From: JAHIVN01 sp018816645
Lineage (GTDB): Bacteria; Patescibacteriota; Dojkabacteria; JAHIVN01
NCBI GenBank assembly: GCA_043816305.1
Contig: JBDRHZ010000012.1
Span: 76,952-140,951 of the forward strand
Reading direction: 5' to 3'
DNA length: 64,000 nt
Below are positions 34,820 through 45,000 of this stretch, one piece after another. Position 1 is the first letter of the stretch. Every line of letters begins with the position of its first letter. A program made the position numbers and the translations under genes. A model generated the notes under the pieces. It saw nothing but the letters and a program-made list of their open reading frames with translations, was not told where the DNA came from and did no database searches.

Positions 34820-36124
34820 TTACCCTTCAATTATAACATTTGGATTGAAACAAATCCCAGGCTGTGGGAAAAGATCCCACTTAGTAAATTTTACATTATT
34901 AGCTAAATCTACAAAAATATTGCCTGTAATAATAACTTTTATAGTTCCTCTTAACTTCCCATTTTTTATGTAAATAGCATATGGTGCGGGCAAGGAATAG
35001 TCTCCTGTTGTCTGATTTTGTGTGTGCATGCCTAAAAAGTAAGGTATGAAGACAGCCTGTTCGCTCTCGTTCAATCGTTTCTCCAGAGCATCAACTTTAG
35101 TGTCCTTTTCGACAAAAGAAGTTGTATATGGGCCAGTGATAAGCGACGTAGGCGGCAGACCTAATTTCTGTGAATGCTTGAGGTCAAGTACCGGTGTTTT
35201 CAGTTGTCCATTTTTGATAAACGTTGCCTTTTCATTCTCTACTCCTTCAGATGTGAAGTTGGCTGCTCCGGGAGTCATCTCCTTCTGTGAATCAGCACAT
35301 AGAGTGAACCAAGGAGGCAGAATTTTCTTCTGGTCCTTGAAATCCTCTTTGCTGAATCGCGATAGCCGGTTTGCGACAAGGCTTCCTCTCAGGTTATTGA
35401 TGACAAAAAATGATAGGAGGCTCCAGGCCGCTTCCGGTGACAATATCACAGCTATCTTTTCTTTCTGCTTCACCTTTACACTTGTATCTGAAGCCCTAAA
35501 TAGTTTACCGAGCAGCTCTATACTGGCAGAATATGCCGAGATTTCTAATGGTGATCTAGAAGATAATGTAAAGAAAAATCTGGACTCAAGGCTCGACTGT
35601 AGGGTGTATGAGGAGAAAGAATCAGCAAGCTCCAAACCCTTTGAATTTATAACCTGTGTTTTAGATATTGATGCTAGTATATCTGTCTCGAAAGACTTTA
35701 CCCCAAATGATGCTTCGATATCCTTTATCTTTCTCAGCTGATCAACTACAAAATCCTGATTTTCAGTCTGAATCTTCTTCAGCTCCTTAGAATATTGTAA
35801 AGTTTTATTTTTGGGTCGGTAATTATCGAGAAAAGTTTTTGAGTATTCGTCTGTGATGCTTACTTCCCTTGCAGTGAGTACAGTTCTTTCAGGGTTTTCG
35901 AGATTTGCACTTGTAATGCTCGTTTTGCTGATATTCCCATCTGTCCATTCTATCAGAAGATCTCCGCTGATTTTGCTGCTGTTTGAAATTGGAGCATAAG
36001 CACCTCCGATGCTTTGTCCATAGATCCCGATAGAGAGGCTGTCATTCTTATATACTGATAACCGGTAGTTTCGTACTTCTTTTGTTTTTTTGAGATATTT
36101 CTGCAGATTATTCATATCAGCCAA
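34820..36124 (-). CDS. pmbA: TldE/PmbA-like subunit of the TldD/TldE protease
   Basis: The protein has 434 residues of the TldD/PmbA family: the N-terminal domain lacks the HExxxH motif of TldD, and conserved late features are GPYTTSFVEKDT, FIPYFLGMHTQNQTTGDYSLPAPYAIYIKNG and KLRGTIKVIITGNI. The TldE subunit has no metal-site ligands and forms a heterodimer with TldD that digests unfolded or modified peptides. Its start overlaps the end of tldD by 8 nt, as expected for co-translated partners. Confidence 0.85.
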   Translation of the reverse strand: MADMNNLQKYLKKTKEVRNYRLSVYKNDSLSIGIYGQSIGGAYAPISNSSKISGDLLIEWTDGNISKTSITSANLENPERTVLTAREVSITDEYSKTFLDNYRPKNKTLQYSKELKKIQTENQDFVVDQLRKIKDIEASFGVKSFETDILASISKTQVINSKGLELADSFSSYTLQSSLESRFFFTLSSRSPLEISAYSASIELLGKLFRASDTSVKVKQKEKIAVILSPEAAWSLLSFFVINNLRGSLVANRLSRFSKEDFKDQKKILPPWFTLCADSQKEMTPGAANFTSEGVENEKATFIKNGQLKTPVLDLKHSQKLGLPPTSLITGPYTTSFVEKDTKVDALEKRLNESEQAVFIPYFLGMHTQNQTTGDYSLPAPYAIYIKNGKLRGTIKVIITGNIFVDLANNVKFTKWDLFPQPGICFNPNVIIEG

Positions 36125-37595
36125 TCGTTACATATTTATTTGGACTCAGTAAAATCATAGGAGCTTTTGTTGATTCAGGAATATACTGCCCAAACTTTCC
36201 ACATAAACCAGGTATTCCAATAGGATCGCCAAATGCCATTTCGACTGAGTGTAGTGCTTCCAGCGTAACACCGCTAAATGAAACAGGTTTTATAAGTTCA
36301 ACAATGCTTTTAGTCATTTTGAAAGCCAGGGTGGCTGCAAACTGGAAGTTTCCTTTTTGGGAATCCACATTACCTCCGGATGACCCTAGTAGATATATTA
36401 TCTCAGAAAAACTGTCGAAAACCCCAGCTTCCCTGAGCACTTTCTGAATCTCCTTTGTGTTTGCTTCACGATGATCGAAGCTCAATGGAATAGTTTTATT
36501 CTTGTCTAGAATAATCTGAGTACAGCTCATGCGAGGAACAGGTATGTCTTCGTATGTTTCGCATACAGCTCCGCCCTCCAGCTGGCAGCCAGCCCTTTTT
36601 GCCGTGACGATATCACTTATTAAACTATTTAATTTACCCTTTTTTACAATAGTAATTTTGTTTCGTTTGATTCCGTAACTGCTATAAGGATTAAAGCCGC
36701 GGTCATTCTTATCAGCATAATCTAGGATATGGATAAATGGTTTTGCTACAACTTTGCCTTTGTCGAGCTTTTTGTTCAAAAGAAGGGGGCTGTCTTGATA
36801 AATATTGTCAGATTCAGCCGTATGGCCGAAAGCTTCATGTACAAAAACCCCTGCCATGGAACTATCAAGCAGGATTGCACGATTTGACCCGGAGACGTGG
36901 TTTGCAGCTTCTAGCTTGTCTGAGTATTGGAGCTTGTTTGCAAGCCTCTTTATATGTGCGGATTTTTCTTCACTATCATACACTAGCTCGTAGCCTTTCC
37001 CATAAGAAGATTCATAAAATTCGTTTCCTGCTTCTTTGCCGGAAGTATTGACTGTTGAAACAAGAATTGCTGCCGAAGTAGAAAAGTGCACATCTGTTCC
37101 ATCTGACCGGAAAATCCTCCAATCGTTGGTACTGAAACTTGCAGTATTTGAAAGGGCATATTGGGGATACTTTCTTTGGATATTACTGTGAAACTTTAGC
37201 AGATCCTTTTCCATTTCCTTGTTTGTGATCGTAAAAGGATCGATCTCAGGTTTTTGAAAGACCTCTGCTTTAGTTGGTTCGATTTCGAATATCTCTTTTA
37301 TTTTCTCGAAGTTTGACTGCTTTGAAGTTTTTGCAGAATTTATTGCAGAGTGCAGACATGCTAAAAGACGCTTTTCATCCAGAATTGTATCAACAGAAGC
37401 AAATCCAGTGTGACCGTTTTGCGTATAGGCTTGGATTCCGATGCCTGTACTTTCGGTAAGATTAGCGTTATCGATTTTTCCGTTTTTAGCATTTATCGAA
37501 CGGCTTTTGTAATCCTGAAGGCGAATTATTGTATAAATATTTTCCTTTTGAGCTTCAGAAATAAGCATTTGGGCAATTTTCTTTACGTTCTTCAT
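36117..37595 (-). CDS. tldD: TldD metalloprotease subunit
   Basis: The protein has 492 residues. The metal-binding motif VFVHEAFGHTAESD (HExxxH) lies near residue 253. Downstream family motifs are GCQLEGGAVCETYEDIPVPRMS and LLGSSGGNVDSQKGNFQFAA. Together with the adjacent TldE it forms a complex known from E. coli to mature microcin B17 and degrade the CcdA antitoxin. No peptide-antibiotic genes are seen nearby, so a housekeeping peptidase role is likely. Confidence 0.9.
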   Translation of the reverse strand: MKNVKKIAQMLISEAQKENIYTIIRLQDYKSRSINAKNGKIDNANLTESTGIGIQAYTQNGHTGFASVDTILDEKRLLACLHSAINSAKTSKQSNFEKIKEIFEIEPTKAEVFQKPEIDPFTITNKEMEKDLLKFHSNIQRKYPQYALSNTASFSTNDWRIFRSDGTDVHFSTSAAILVSTVNTSGKEAGNEFYESSYGKGYELVYDSEEKSAHIKRLANKLQYSDKLEAANHVSGSNRAILLDSSMAGVFVHEAFGHTAESDNIYQDSPLLLNKKLDKGKVVAKPFIHILDYADKNDRGFNPYSSYGIKRNKITIVKKGKLNSLISDIVTAKRAGCQLEGGAVCETYEDIPVPRMSCTQIILDKNKTIPLSFDHREANTKEIQKVLREAGVFDSFSEIIYLLGSSGGNVDSQKGNFQFAATLAFKMTKSIVELIKPVSFSGVTLEALHSVEMAFGDPIGIPGLCGKFGQYIPESTKAPMILLSPNKYVTIG

Positions 37596-37623
37596 ATGAA
37601 ATGAAGTATATTATAAAAGAAGG

Positions 37624-37686
37624 AAATAGTTAATAGCGGATAGCAGACATCAAATAGCAAATAGCGAACAGCTAACAGCTAATACT
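37624..37686. repeat. Degenerate tandem repeat tract (7-8 nt units)
   Basis: Units such as AATAGC, GATAGCAGAC, AATAGCAA, ATAGCGAAC, AGCTAAC, AGCTAAT follow each other without exact periodicity. No coding frame or hairpin explains them. Related tracts lie at 21787, 23851, 32250 and 41870. Confidence 0.6.
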
Positions 37687-37783
37687 TCGACCATGCCAAG
37701 GGGCAAGCAAGCAAGCTCAGGGCAGGAACGGCGGTTTATAGTTTACTGAAACAAACAGCAAGCTATTTCCTGGTGCTGGAACG

Positions 37784-37816
37784 TTGAATATGATATATTA
37801 ATACATATAGTATTAA
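37784..37816 (+). promoter_or_regulatory. Promoter and operator of the XRE regulator gene
   Basis: -35 TTGAAT (37784-37789) and -10 TATAGT (37806-37811) have a 16-bp spacer. A perfect inverted repeat TTAATAC-ATATA-GTATTAA (37798-37816) overlies the -10 box, 17 bp before the ATG. This suggests autorepression. Confidence 0.65.
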
Positions 37817-37833
37817 ATCTTAGTCATTAGTTC

Positions 37834-38442
37834 ATGAGCGAAAAAATAATCGGAAAACAAATAAGAAAGGCAAGAATGGAGAGACAGCTTACTCAAAGTG
37901 ATCTTGGAAAGAAGATAGGTGTCACCTGGGAGATGATATCCAGGTATGAAAACGGTAAAAGCAGTTCTAGAAAAAACCTTGAGAAAATCGCAAAAGTGCT
38001 TTCAAAGCCTATCCAATTTTTCTTCGGAGTAGAGGAGGCTCCCATCACTGATGAGATAGCCAGGCTTTCGAACCTTCTCGAGAGCAAAAGAAGCGAATTG
38101 ATAAGAAATACGGATGTGCCTCTTTTAGAATCTCTAGGCGAATTTAGTCTCGATGATGCTGTGAAGCTGACGCATCAAAGGTACACTTGTCCTAGCTGGA
38201 TACGAAGTTCGTTTCGGGATATCTTTGCATTCAAGCTGGATGAGGTCGAATCTGATGTTGTTTCTGCAGGAGTTAATGATATTGGTTTTTTCACCTCGGC
38301 TCTGGGCCCATTATCTGGAAGTTATATTCTACTTACTCGCAACGGACGTTTGAGTATAGAGAAGTATTCCAAAGGTCTAGAAGGTAAGGTCATTGGTACT
38401 TTGCTTGCTATCGAGAGAAGATACATTAAGCTGCAAGTCTAA
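37834..38442 (+). CDS. XRE-family regulator with a degenerate S24-like C-terminal domain
   Basis: The protein has 202 residues. A clear XRE helix-turn-helix (~6-62: IRKARMERQLTQSDLGKKIGVTWEMISRYENGK) is followed by a linker and a C-terminal domain. The pattern GSYILLTRNGRLSIEKY...GKVIGTLLAIERRYIKL resembles the end of LexA/CI S24 domains, but no catalytic Ser motif is visible. It is probably a repressor that is not self-cleaving. A palindrome over its promoter supports autoregulation. It is convergent with and overlaps the next gene by 17 nt. Confidence 0.75.
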   Translation: MSEKIIGKQIRKARMERQLTQSDLGKKIGVTWEMISRYENGKSSSRKNLEKIAKVLSKPIQFFFGVEEAPITDEIARLSNLLESKRSELIRNTDVPLLESLGEFSLDDAVKLTHQRYTCPSWIRSSFRDIFAFKLDEVESDVVSAGVNDIGFFTSALGPLSGSYILLTRNGRLSIEKYSKGLEGKVIGTLLAIERRYIKLQV

Positions 38443-38929
38443 GCTTTTTACTAAAAGTACCTAGAGTTAATAACTCCAAGAAGGAACCGGCCTCTCCTAT
38501 ATACAGCAAAGTATCAATTTTAGTTACAAAATCTGCAATTGTATTTGTAAGCAGGCCTCCCTTATATTTTGAAAGCAGATATGGGATTATACCGTCTCGT
38601 ATAGTATCTTTGAAGTGCTCATAGGAAAGCATTCCTAATTGCTCGAAATTTAAGCTTTGTAAAAATGCTCCAATAATCGCACGTTCAAGCAGTTTAGGAT
38701 TTCTGGCCCTTGCATTACTTAAGACGGTCAGGTCCCCAATTCTATAGCGATATGTTGCAGTTGAATGAAGTTGGCTGGCTGGAGTTACTTTCACATATCC
38801 TTTCCCTTGGACTGCAATTTCTACAGATAAGTTCTGCATTACTAGGGCTATCCCGGTGTGAAATTTAGCAGATGAGAACCAGAGAGGTATAGCATCACTT
38901 TCATGAACCTCAGAATCTTCTTGAGGCAT
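38426..38929 (-). CDS. Hypothetical protein
   Basis: The protein has 167 residues and no membrane segment. The N-terminal half looks beta-rich (FSSAKFHTGIALVMQNLSVEIAVQGKGYVKV). The second half is helical (AIIGAFLQSLNFEQLGMLSYEHFKDTIRDGIIPYLLSKY). It begins 10 nt downstream of the thioredoxin reductase gene on the same strand, so the two may be co-transcribed. No family is recognised. Confidence 0.5.
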   Translation of the reverse strand: MPQEDSEVHESDAIPLWFSSAKFHTGIALVMQNLSVEIAVQGKGYVKVTPASQLHSTATYRYRIGDLTVLSNARARNPKLLERAIIGAFLQSLNFEQLGMLSYEHFKDTIRDGIIPYLLSKYKGGLLTNTIADFVTKIDTLLYIGEAGSFLELLTLGTFSKKLRLAA

Positions 38930-38939
38930 ATAATGAGTA

Positions 38940-39944
38940 CTAACTTGTTAAATATTTCTCAGCTTCAAGCGCAGCAGCTACTCCCATACCCATAGCAGTC
39001 GTTGCCTGTCGGTATATGTAGTCAATCACATCTCCTGCGGCGAAGATTCCGGGAATAGTTGTCTGGTATTTATAAGTGAAATCAAATTTGGAACTATCAA
39101 GTCCAAGGTTTACATTCTTATTCTTCTCCCAGAGATAAGATTCTGAAGTGTATATGTATCCTGTCGGACTCAATTCGATACAGCTGCCTTTGAGGAAATC
39201 CGTATCAGGTTTATGACCTATGGCGATAAAGAGGCCGTCAATGTCCAGTTTTGCAGGAACGTCAGTACCTTTCTCAGTTGCATTTTCGGACTTCAATAGT
39301 AAAATCCCTTCTACTTTTTCTGTCCCGAGGACTTCTTTTACTTCCGCATTCCATACAGGTTCGATTTTTGAATGATTTAAAACCCTGTCCTGCATGATCT
39401 TTGATGCTCGGAACTGGTCACGTCTATGAATGATGTAAACTTTTGATGCAAATTTTATAAGCGAGAGTGCTTCTTCCAGCGCAGCTTCTCCTCCGCCGAC
39501 TACGGCAACAACCTTGTCTTTGTAGAAAAATCCGTCGCAGTTTGCGCAGGCAGATACTCCTTTCCCGCGCAGCCGTGTCTCCGACTCCAGCCCCAGCCAC
39601 ATCGCTTTTGCTCCAGTTGCGATGATAATAGACTTAGTCTCGGATGTTTTTCCACTTTCAAGTATTACCTTGTAAGGCTGTGAACTACATTCAAGTCCGG
39701 AGACTGTATCATCGATTACTTTTGCCCCGAGATCCTCCGCTTGCTTTCGAATGTTTGCCATAAGCTGTGCTCCAATGATTGATTTGATGCCAGGGAAGTT
39801 CTCAACTTCGGATGTCAGCATCAGCTGTCCACCTGGTGCTGAGCCTGCTATTACCAAAGGATTTAAGCCAGCCCTAGCTGTATAAATTGCTGCTGCCAGA
39901 CCTGCCGGCCCGCTGCCGATAATGATGACGTTTTCTGGTTTCAT
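38940..39944 (-). CDS. trxB: Thioredoxin reductase
   Basis: The protein has 334 residues. The FAD site is IIIGSGPAGLAAAIYTARAG, the redox pair is CANC in VSACANCDGFF, and the NADPH site is VVGGGEAALEEALSL followed by HRRDQFRAS. The closing FAD motif is GIFAAGDV. All features of bacterial TrxB are present at the normal length. It would supply reduced thioredoxin for the CcdA-like/CXXC pair at 30835-32149. An insertion near 275-295 (LWEKNKNVNLGLDSSKFDF) is unusual. Confidence 0.93.
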   Translation of the reverse strand: MKPENVIIIGSGPAGLAAAIYTARAGLNPLVIAGSAPGGQLMLTSEVENFPGIKSIIGAQLMANIRKQAEDLGAKVIDDTVSGLECSSQPYKVILESGKTSETKSIIIATGAKAMWLGLESETRLRGKGVSACANCDGFFYKDKVVAVVGGGEAALEEALSLIKFASKVYIIHRRDQFRASKIMQDRVLNHSKIEPVWNAEVKEVLGTEKVEGILLLKSENATEKGTDVPAKLDIDGLFIAIGHKPDTDFLKGSCIELSPTGYIYTSESYLWEKNKNVNLGLDSSKFDFTYKYQTTIPGIFAAGDVIDYIYRQATTAMGMGVAAALEAEKYLTS

Positions 39945-40040
39945 GTAAGATTAGAAGTTAATCTTAAATACTTCTTGAATTTTAGTTGAATATAGTGAGG
40001 AATGCAAAGACCGGGCAATGGTCCCTGCTACTGAATACTG

Positions 40041-41195
40041 CTACCTCTCTTCCGGAACAACGGCTTCAAGTCGCTGCTTCTCAACAATCTTTACTCCAGC
40101 TGCAACTCCCATTCCGATCAGGGTGATTATTCCGATCAGAAGCAGCATTTTCCCAAGGCTGTTCTCAGGCGGCATTACATCATTTTGTTGAAGAGGATAG
40201 GTATTGAATTGCTCTTCGGAAACTGCCTGATAAGTTGAAAACGATGTTACATCAAATTCCAAAGTACCTTTTTTCTCTGAGGTTGAGTAGGTATAAACTA
40301 TATTGCTTACTTCCCCATTTGTCACCAGTTTCCCATCTTTTAGGATAAGCGGTGTCGTATCATAAGGAAGTCCGTACATGGTTATATGAGCCGGCTCGTC
40401 AAGAAAATCCAGATATTCTGAATCAATACTTACTTTACCAGTTGTGTCAAAGTCTATATACGCATCCAGTTTATTCAATTTCTGGATTCTCTCTTGAAAG
40501 GATAGATTCAGCTTATTCTGAAAGATAACTTTGTTTTTCTCTGTAACTTCAAGTGTGAAATTCTCCACGTTTTTCAGTTGTTTCTGTGTCATTTTATCAA
40601 GTCTTGTCGTATTTGAATTCTGTGCAAGATATCTTTCGTGAATTTGAATTTTCAATTCGGTATTTTCTCCTTGGTTTTGTGTCTCAGTCTCATTTTGAAC
40701 TAGTTCTTGATTTCCGGAATTGTTTGAATCCGCTGCCTTTATGACAAGCGGAGCTATGACTTGTGTGGGATGATCCAAAGTAGAGGAATCGTTTTTATCT
40801 AGCCAAGTAACAACACTAAAATCTCCGAAGTACCCCAACGGAGCATTTTCGCTGATTTTATAGGTTTTGGTGTAACTAAATGTTTTATGGTTTACCATAG
40901 ATGGTACTGGAACAATCCAATCTTCAGATGGCTCAAGGTACTGTTTGTATGAGCCAGACTGGATCTCAACGCCTGGATTTGTGAGCTGGTAGTCTTTTGC
41001 GGAATATTCTTCTTTGTAAGTACAATTGCTTACTAGGACTGTCAGTTTTACGGAATCACCACGAGTTACTTCGGCCGGAGAGTAGCTCAGTTCTGCATAC
41101 ATCTTTTGTCCATAGCATTCCTGTGCCTCTACTTTGTATGTCCACGTGAGACACATTGTAGAAGTAAGCATGAGTGAGACGATAAGTTTTTTCAT
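40041..41195 (-). CDS. Secreted, C-terminally anchored protein of unknown function
   Basis: The protein has 384 residues. The signal peptide (likely ending VEAQE) is followed by a beta-sandwich-like domain (~28-150, AELSYSPAEVTRGDSVKLTVLVSNC) of the kind used in surface binding. A second beta-rich region (~185-330) precedes a membrane helix (MLLLIGIITLIGMGVAAGV) and a basic tail. It is probably exposed on the cell surface. No enzymatic motif is seen. Confidence 0.6.
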   Translation of the reverse strand: MKKLIVSLMLTSTMCLTWTYKVEAQECYGQKMYAELSYSPAEVTRGDSVKLTVLVSNCTYKEEYSAKDYQLTNPGVEIQSGSYKQYLEPSEDWIVPVPSMVNHKTFSYTKTYKISENAPLGYFGDFSVVTWLDKNDSSTLDHPTQVIAPLVIKAADSNNSGNQELVQNETETQNQGENTELKIQIHERYLAQNSNTTRLDKMTQKQLKNVENFTLEVTEKNKVIFQNKLNLSFQERIQKLNKLDAYIDFDTTGKVSIDSEYLDFLDEPAHITMYGLPYDTTPLILKDGKLVTNGEVSNIVYTYSTSEKKGTLEFDVTSFSTYQAVSEEQFNTYPLQQNDVMPPENSLGKMLLLIGIITLIGMGVAAGVKIVEKQRLEAVVPEER

Positions 41196-41225
41196 TTAGA
41201 ATGATTAAGTAATTTAAATAAAGAA

Positions 41226-41804
41226 CTAATCAAAGAGCAATTTGTTAATACCAGATAGATATTTCTTATCATAGTAAGCACTTAGAAACTCATACATCAA
41301 GCTTTGTGGGTCGTATTGCCTATTGTAGACTAGGGCTAGAAGTTTGTCCAATGTTAATTTGTGAATACAGATACTTTCACCAGAATCAGTTCTTGGTTTA
41401 ACTTTCCTAGTGCAATTTTTTGCAATAAAAGCATATACGAAATATTCCATTTTAGAAGCCGGCTGGAAAGTCTTCCACAATTCGATTTTCTCTGGAACAA
41501 AGCCAGTTTCTTCTCGAAGTTCTCTGAGAGAAGCATTCTTAGGTGACTCTCCATCATTCACGCGGCCTCCAGGAAAGGAGTAAAAGGGATGTTTGTTTGG
41601 CTGCTTCTGTTCTAGGAATAGTATTTTCTTATCAGTGGTTGTAGGGATGACTATGACAGAATTTTTTCTCTTCAACATCTCAAAAGTAGAATATGATCCG
41701 TCATACAAACGCTGCTGCCAGTGGTAGACATCAAATAAAATTCCTTTGAAAACCTTTTTCGCACTTTCAGGCATATTCGATTTTCTCTGAATGATATTTT
41801 TCAC
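41226..41804 (-). CDS. Nudix hydrolase
   Basis: The protein has 192 residues. The Nudix box GGRVNDGES...LRELREETGF is complete, followed by a hydrophobic residue and the helical tail. The region before it (KKILFLEQKQPNKHPFYSFPGG) resembles ADP-ribose pyrophosphatases. It likely hydrolyses a nucleoside diphosphate derivative. The internal ATG (MPESAKK) is an alternative start. It is 20-30 nt from the gene downstream on the same strand. Confidence 0.88.
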   Translation of the reverse strand: MKNIIQRKSNMPESAKKVFKGILFDVYHWQQRLYDGSYSTFEMLKRKNSVIVIPTTTDKKILFLEQKQPNKHPFYSFPGGRVNDGESPKNASLRELREETGFVPEKIELWKTFQPASKMEYFVYAFIAKNCTRKVKPRTDSGESICIHKLTLDKLLALVYNRQYDPQSLMYEFLSAYYDKKYLSGINKLLFD

Positions 41805-42009
41805 CTTTTTACGACTTCTATTACTACATTATAGAGACAAAGAGTGGGGATAACAAGAAGGAACAGCATATAGCGTACGGTATATAGCTTACAGCATACG
41901 GAATACAGGCATCTGTTTAGAGTTTTCTCATATTTATGAAATGCAGTTTTTTTTAAGCTGTGAGACGTATTGTTTTCTGATCTAGTTCAAAAATTGTGAT
42001 CGATAATAA

Positions 42010-42038
42010 TTGACTTGTATAGATCAGGTCCCTATATT
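42010..42038 (+). promoter_or_regulatory. Promoter of the giant secreted protein gene
   Basis: -35 TTGACT (42010-42015), a 17-bp spacer and -10 TATATT (42033-42038) lie 32 nt before the ATG at 42071. The rest of the 266-bp gap holds a degenerate repeat tract (41870-41912). Confidence 0.65.
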
Positions 42039-42070
42039 ATATTACATTAAATTCGATACGAAAAGAGTTT

Positions 42071-45000
42071 ATGACTCACATAAAACAGATAGTCAAGCTT
42101 TGTGTTGGAATCCTTGGGTTCCTATGTGCTATTGGATGCATAGCTGTTTCTATTGAGAACGATGAAGTTCTTGCTAGTTCGGAGATTACGCTGGTTCCTA
42201 TAGCCGATGCTATGGTTCGAGAAGATTATCCGGATAGAAATTACGGAGTTTGGAGTGATATGACCATTGGGAGAAGCTGGAACATGGGAAATTACTTTTC
42301 GAACTCATTCGCATATATCAAATTTGACTTGAGCCCGCTAAATTCTCAAGTTGTAGTCGAGTCAGCATATCTCGATGTATACCACTATGTAAGAAGCGAC
42401 TATGCTTCTGGAGATTATGTTGTCAATGTAGCTAAGGCAAACGGAAGCTGGGGAGAAACAGAGATTACTTGGAATAATAAGCCTTCGTTTTCCGGTATAT
42501 ATTCAAGCAATGTAATAAGCGGGTACGGGGGCCAATGGTTTAATCCACCGCAGAAGTATACATTTGATGTGACACAGCTGGTGCAAAAATGGGCCTCTGA
42601 AAGTTCAAATCAAGGTATGGTTCTTTACAAAGACAGTGGAAACTATGGGGGTTTTTGGTGCAGCAGGAATTATAATGACAGCACTTGCTTTGCATCTACA
42701 CGGCCGAGACTCCGGATTACCTATTCCCAAAATTTCCCGCCAAACATCCCTAAACAAACTTCTCCTCTAAATATGAGTGTGCTGGGTGGTGACTCATCAT
42801 CACTAGGAGCTGAAGTTACTCTGAAGGTTAGTAGTTTAGGTGATTCTGAGGGGAATCTTGAGGGTACGTGGTTTTATTATAAAGACGCAAGAAGCCAAGA
42901 ATGGGAGACTTCACCAATACGCACTGGTTCAAAAACAGCTCAATTTACTACATTTCTGCATGATGGAATTTGGTCCTGGAAAGCCCGGTCAAAAGATAGT
43001 ATGGGGCTGTGGAGTGATTACTCTCCAACCTTTACATTTACTATAGATACAGCCCCTCCGTCCCGTCCGAATATTATAGCTGAGCCGGAATTTACTCCGG
43101 GAGATCAAAATACGATACTCGTGGAGGCGAGTACTGATGTGCTCTCCAGTAAGATTTACTATCAACTGAACGTATCCGAGGGAGATAACTGTGATACCAA
43201 AGTATCTGAAACTGGCTGGCAGGAAGCAAGAGAATTTAGTGTTTCGGGATTAAAACATAAAGTTTCGTATTGTTACAAAGCAAAAGCACAAGACAATATT
43301 GGAAATACGACAGAATGGAGCGAAGGGGTGTTGTCATGCCAAGATGCTGTTCTTCCAGAGATAAATGGGATAGGTTTAGATAATAAAGTATTCAGTCCAA
43401 ATGATGATGGCTTGTTTGATCAGTCAACTCTTACTTTTCAATTAGAAGAAGATTACCTTGATTACTGGGAAATTCGAATTGTAAATGCAGCTGGATTAGT
43501 TGAAAGATCCGTTCAAGGAAAAGATCTAGAAGGTACTTTTACTTGGGATGGGAAGGACAATGATAACGTAATTGTTTTAGACGGTCCGTATAAATTTGAC
43601 CTTACCGTTTTTGATAAGGCTGGGAATAAGACAGAGGAACGAAACCAAGTTGCCACTGTTGATAACCATCCTTCTATACTAAACATTTCACAACCAGCAA
43701 GCGATACATGGACTAAGGAAGAGTCTATCAAAATTGCAGGGATTACTGATCTTGGAACAGTTTTAAGTATCAACGGACAAGTTTGTGATATTGATGAGAG
43801 TGGAATGTTTGAGGAGACTAAACATCTGGAGCTGGGAATAAATGAATTTTACGTTGAAGCTCTGGATGGTGTTGGGAATTTAAGCAGTGAGATAATCTAT
43901 GTAAATAGAGAAATAGACAACCCTGTGGGTCAATTAACGTTTCCATCTGGAACAATTAATAATAAACAGCCAGAAATGATTTATAGACTGGCTGATGATA
44001 CCGATGATTTCCAAAGTGGTGTGGATCCTGATTCTATAAACTTATCAATCACATATCCGAACGGGAGTGAATTACTTTTGATAAGCACGGGTACAAATCT
44101 ACAACCTGATCTTGGAACAGCGATAACAGATTGTCTTTATACTGGTAATCCGCTCTCGGTTGATTGTAATTTTAGATATGTGATCCAGGCTCCTCTTAGT
44201 CAAGATGGTGAGTACAGGACAAAGCTCTATTTCACTGATCTTGCGGGAAATCTGTCTGGTGAAGCAGCACATAATTTTTTCTTAGATTCGAAAACTTATC
44301 TTGTTATTGAAACGCCAAAGAACAATGATTTATTTAGCCACTCAAAGATCACAATACGCGGGCAGGCTGAAAAGGACAGTGTCCTCAGCGTTAGTGAAAG
44401 TAATGACGAGATATCATTTGAAGTGAATGAAGACAGTGAATATGTTTCCGATTGTTCAAACATTAGTAAAGACTCTTTTGGCGGAGAAGTATGTGATTTT
44501 GGTCTGCTGGACTTTGAGCTGGATGCTGATACTGAGCAAGACACAGATACAGCTAACCAGATAGTATTCACCATAACTGATAAAGCGGGCAATAGCCTCA
44601 ATTTTGCAAGGAACGTATATGTAAACTTATATGCGGTCAATCTATCGATCAGCACAGATTTAGACTACATTTCACCAAATGGGGACGGAAGGCAGGATGG
44701 TCTGTTCTTTTATTCAAAAGCAGTCAGCAGAGAAGAGGATCAAAATCCTGAGGTTATGATTGACTCTTGGATTGTAAGTATCAAGAACGGTCAAGGAGAA
44801 CTAGTTAATGAACTTAGCGGGACACTATCTCTTCCTGGAAGTATATACTTTGATGGAAAGGACAGCTTGGGTAATTGGCTAGAAAACGGAGAGTGCGAGT
44901 ACTCATTGGGTGTTGTGACGTCGGATGGGATCAAATTTGTTACAGAGGAGAAAATATTTACTGCGACTTCAACACTTGACGGGAAAGTGGTGATTACCAG

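Noticed and set aside
35046..35741. 231-codon open frame on the plus strand
   Set aside because: Antisense to the TldE gene, which has clear family motifs. It is a shadow of codon bias on the other strand.
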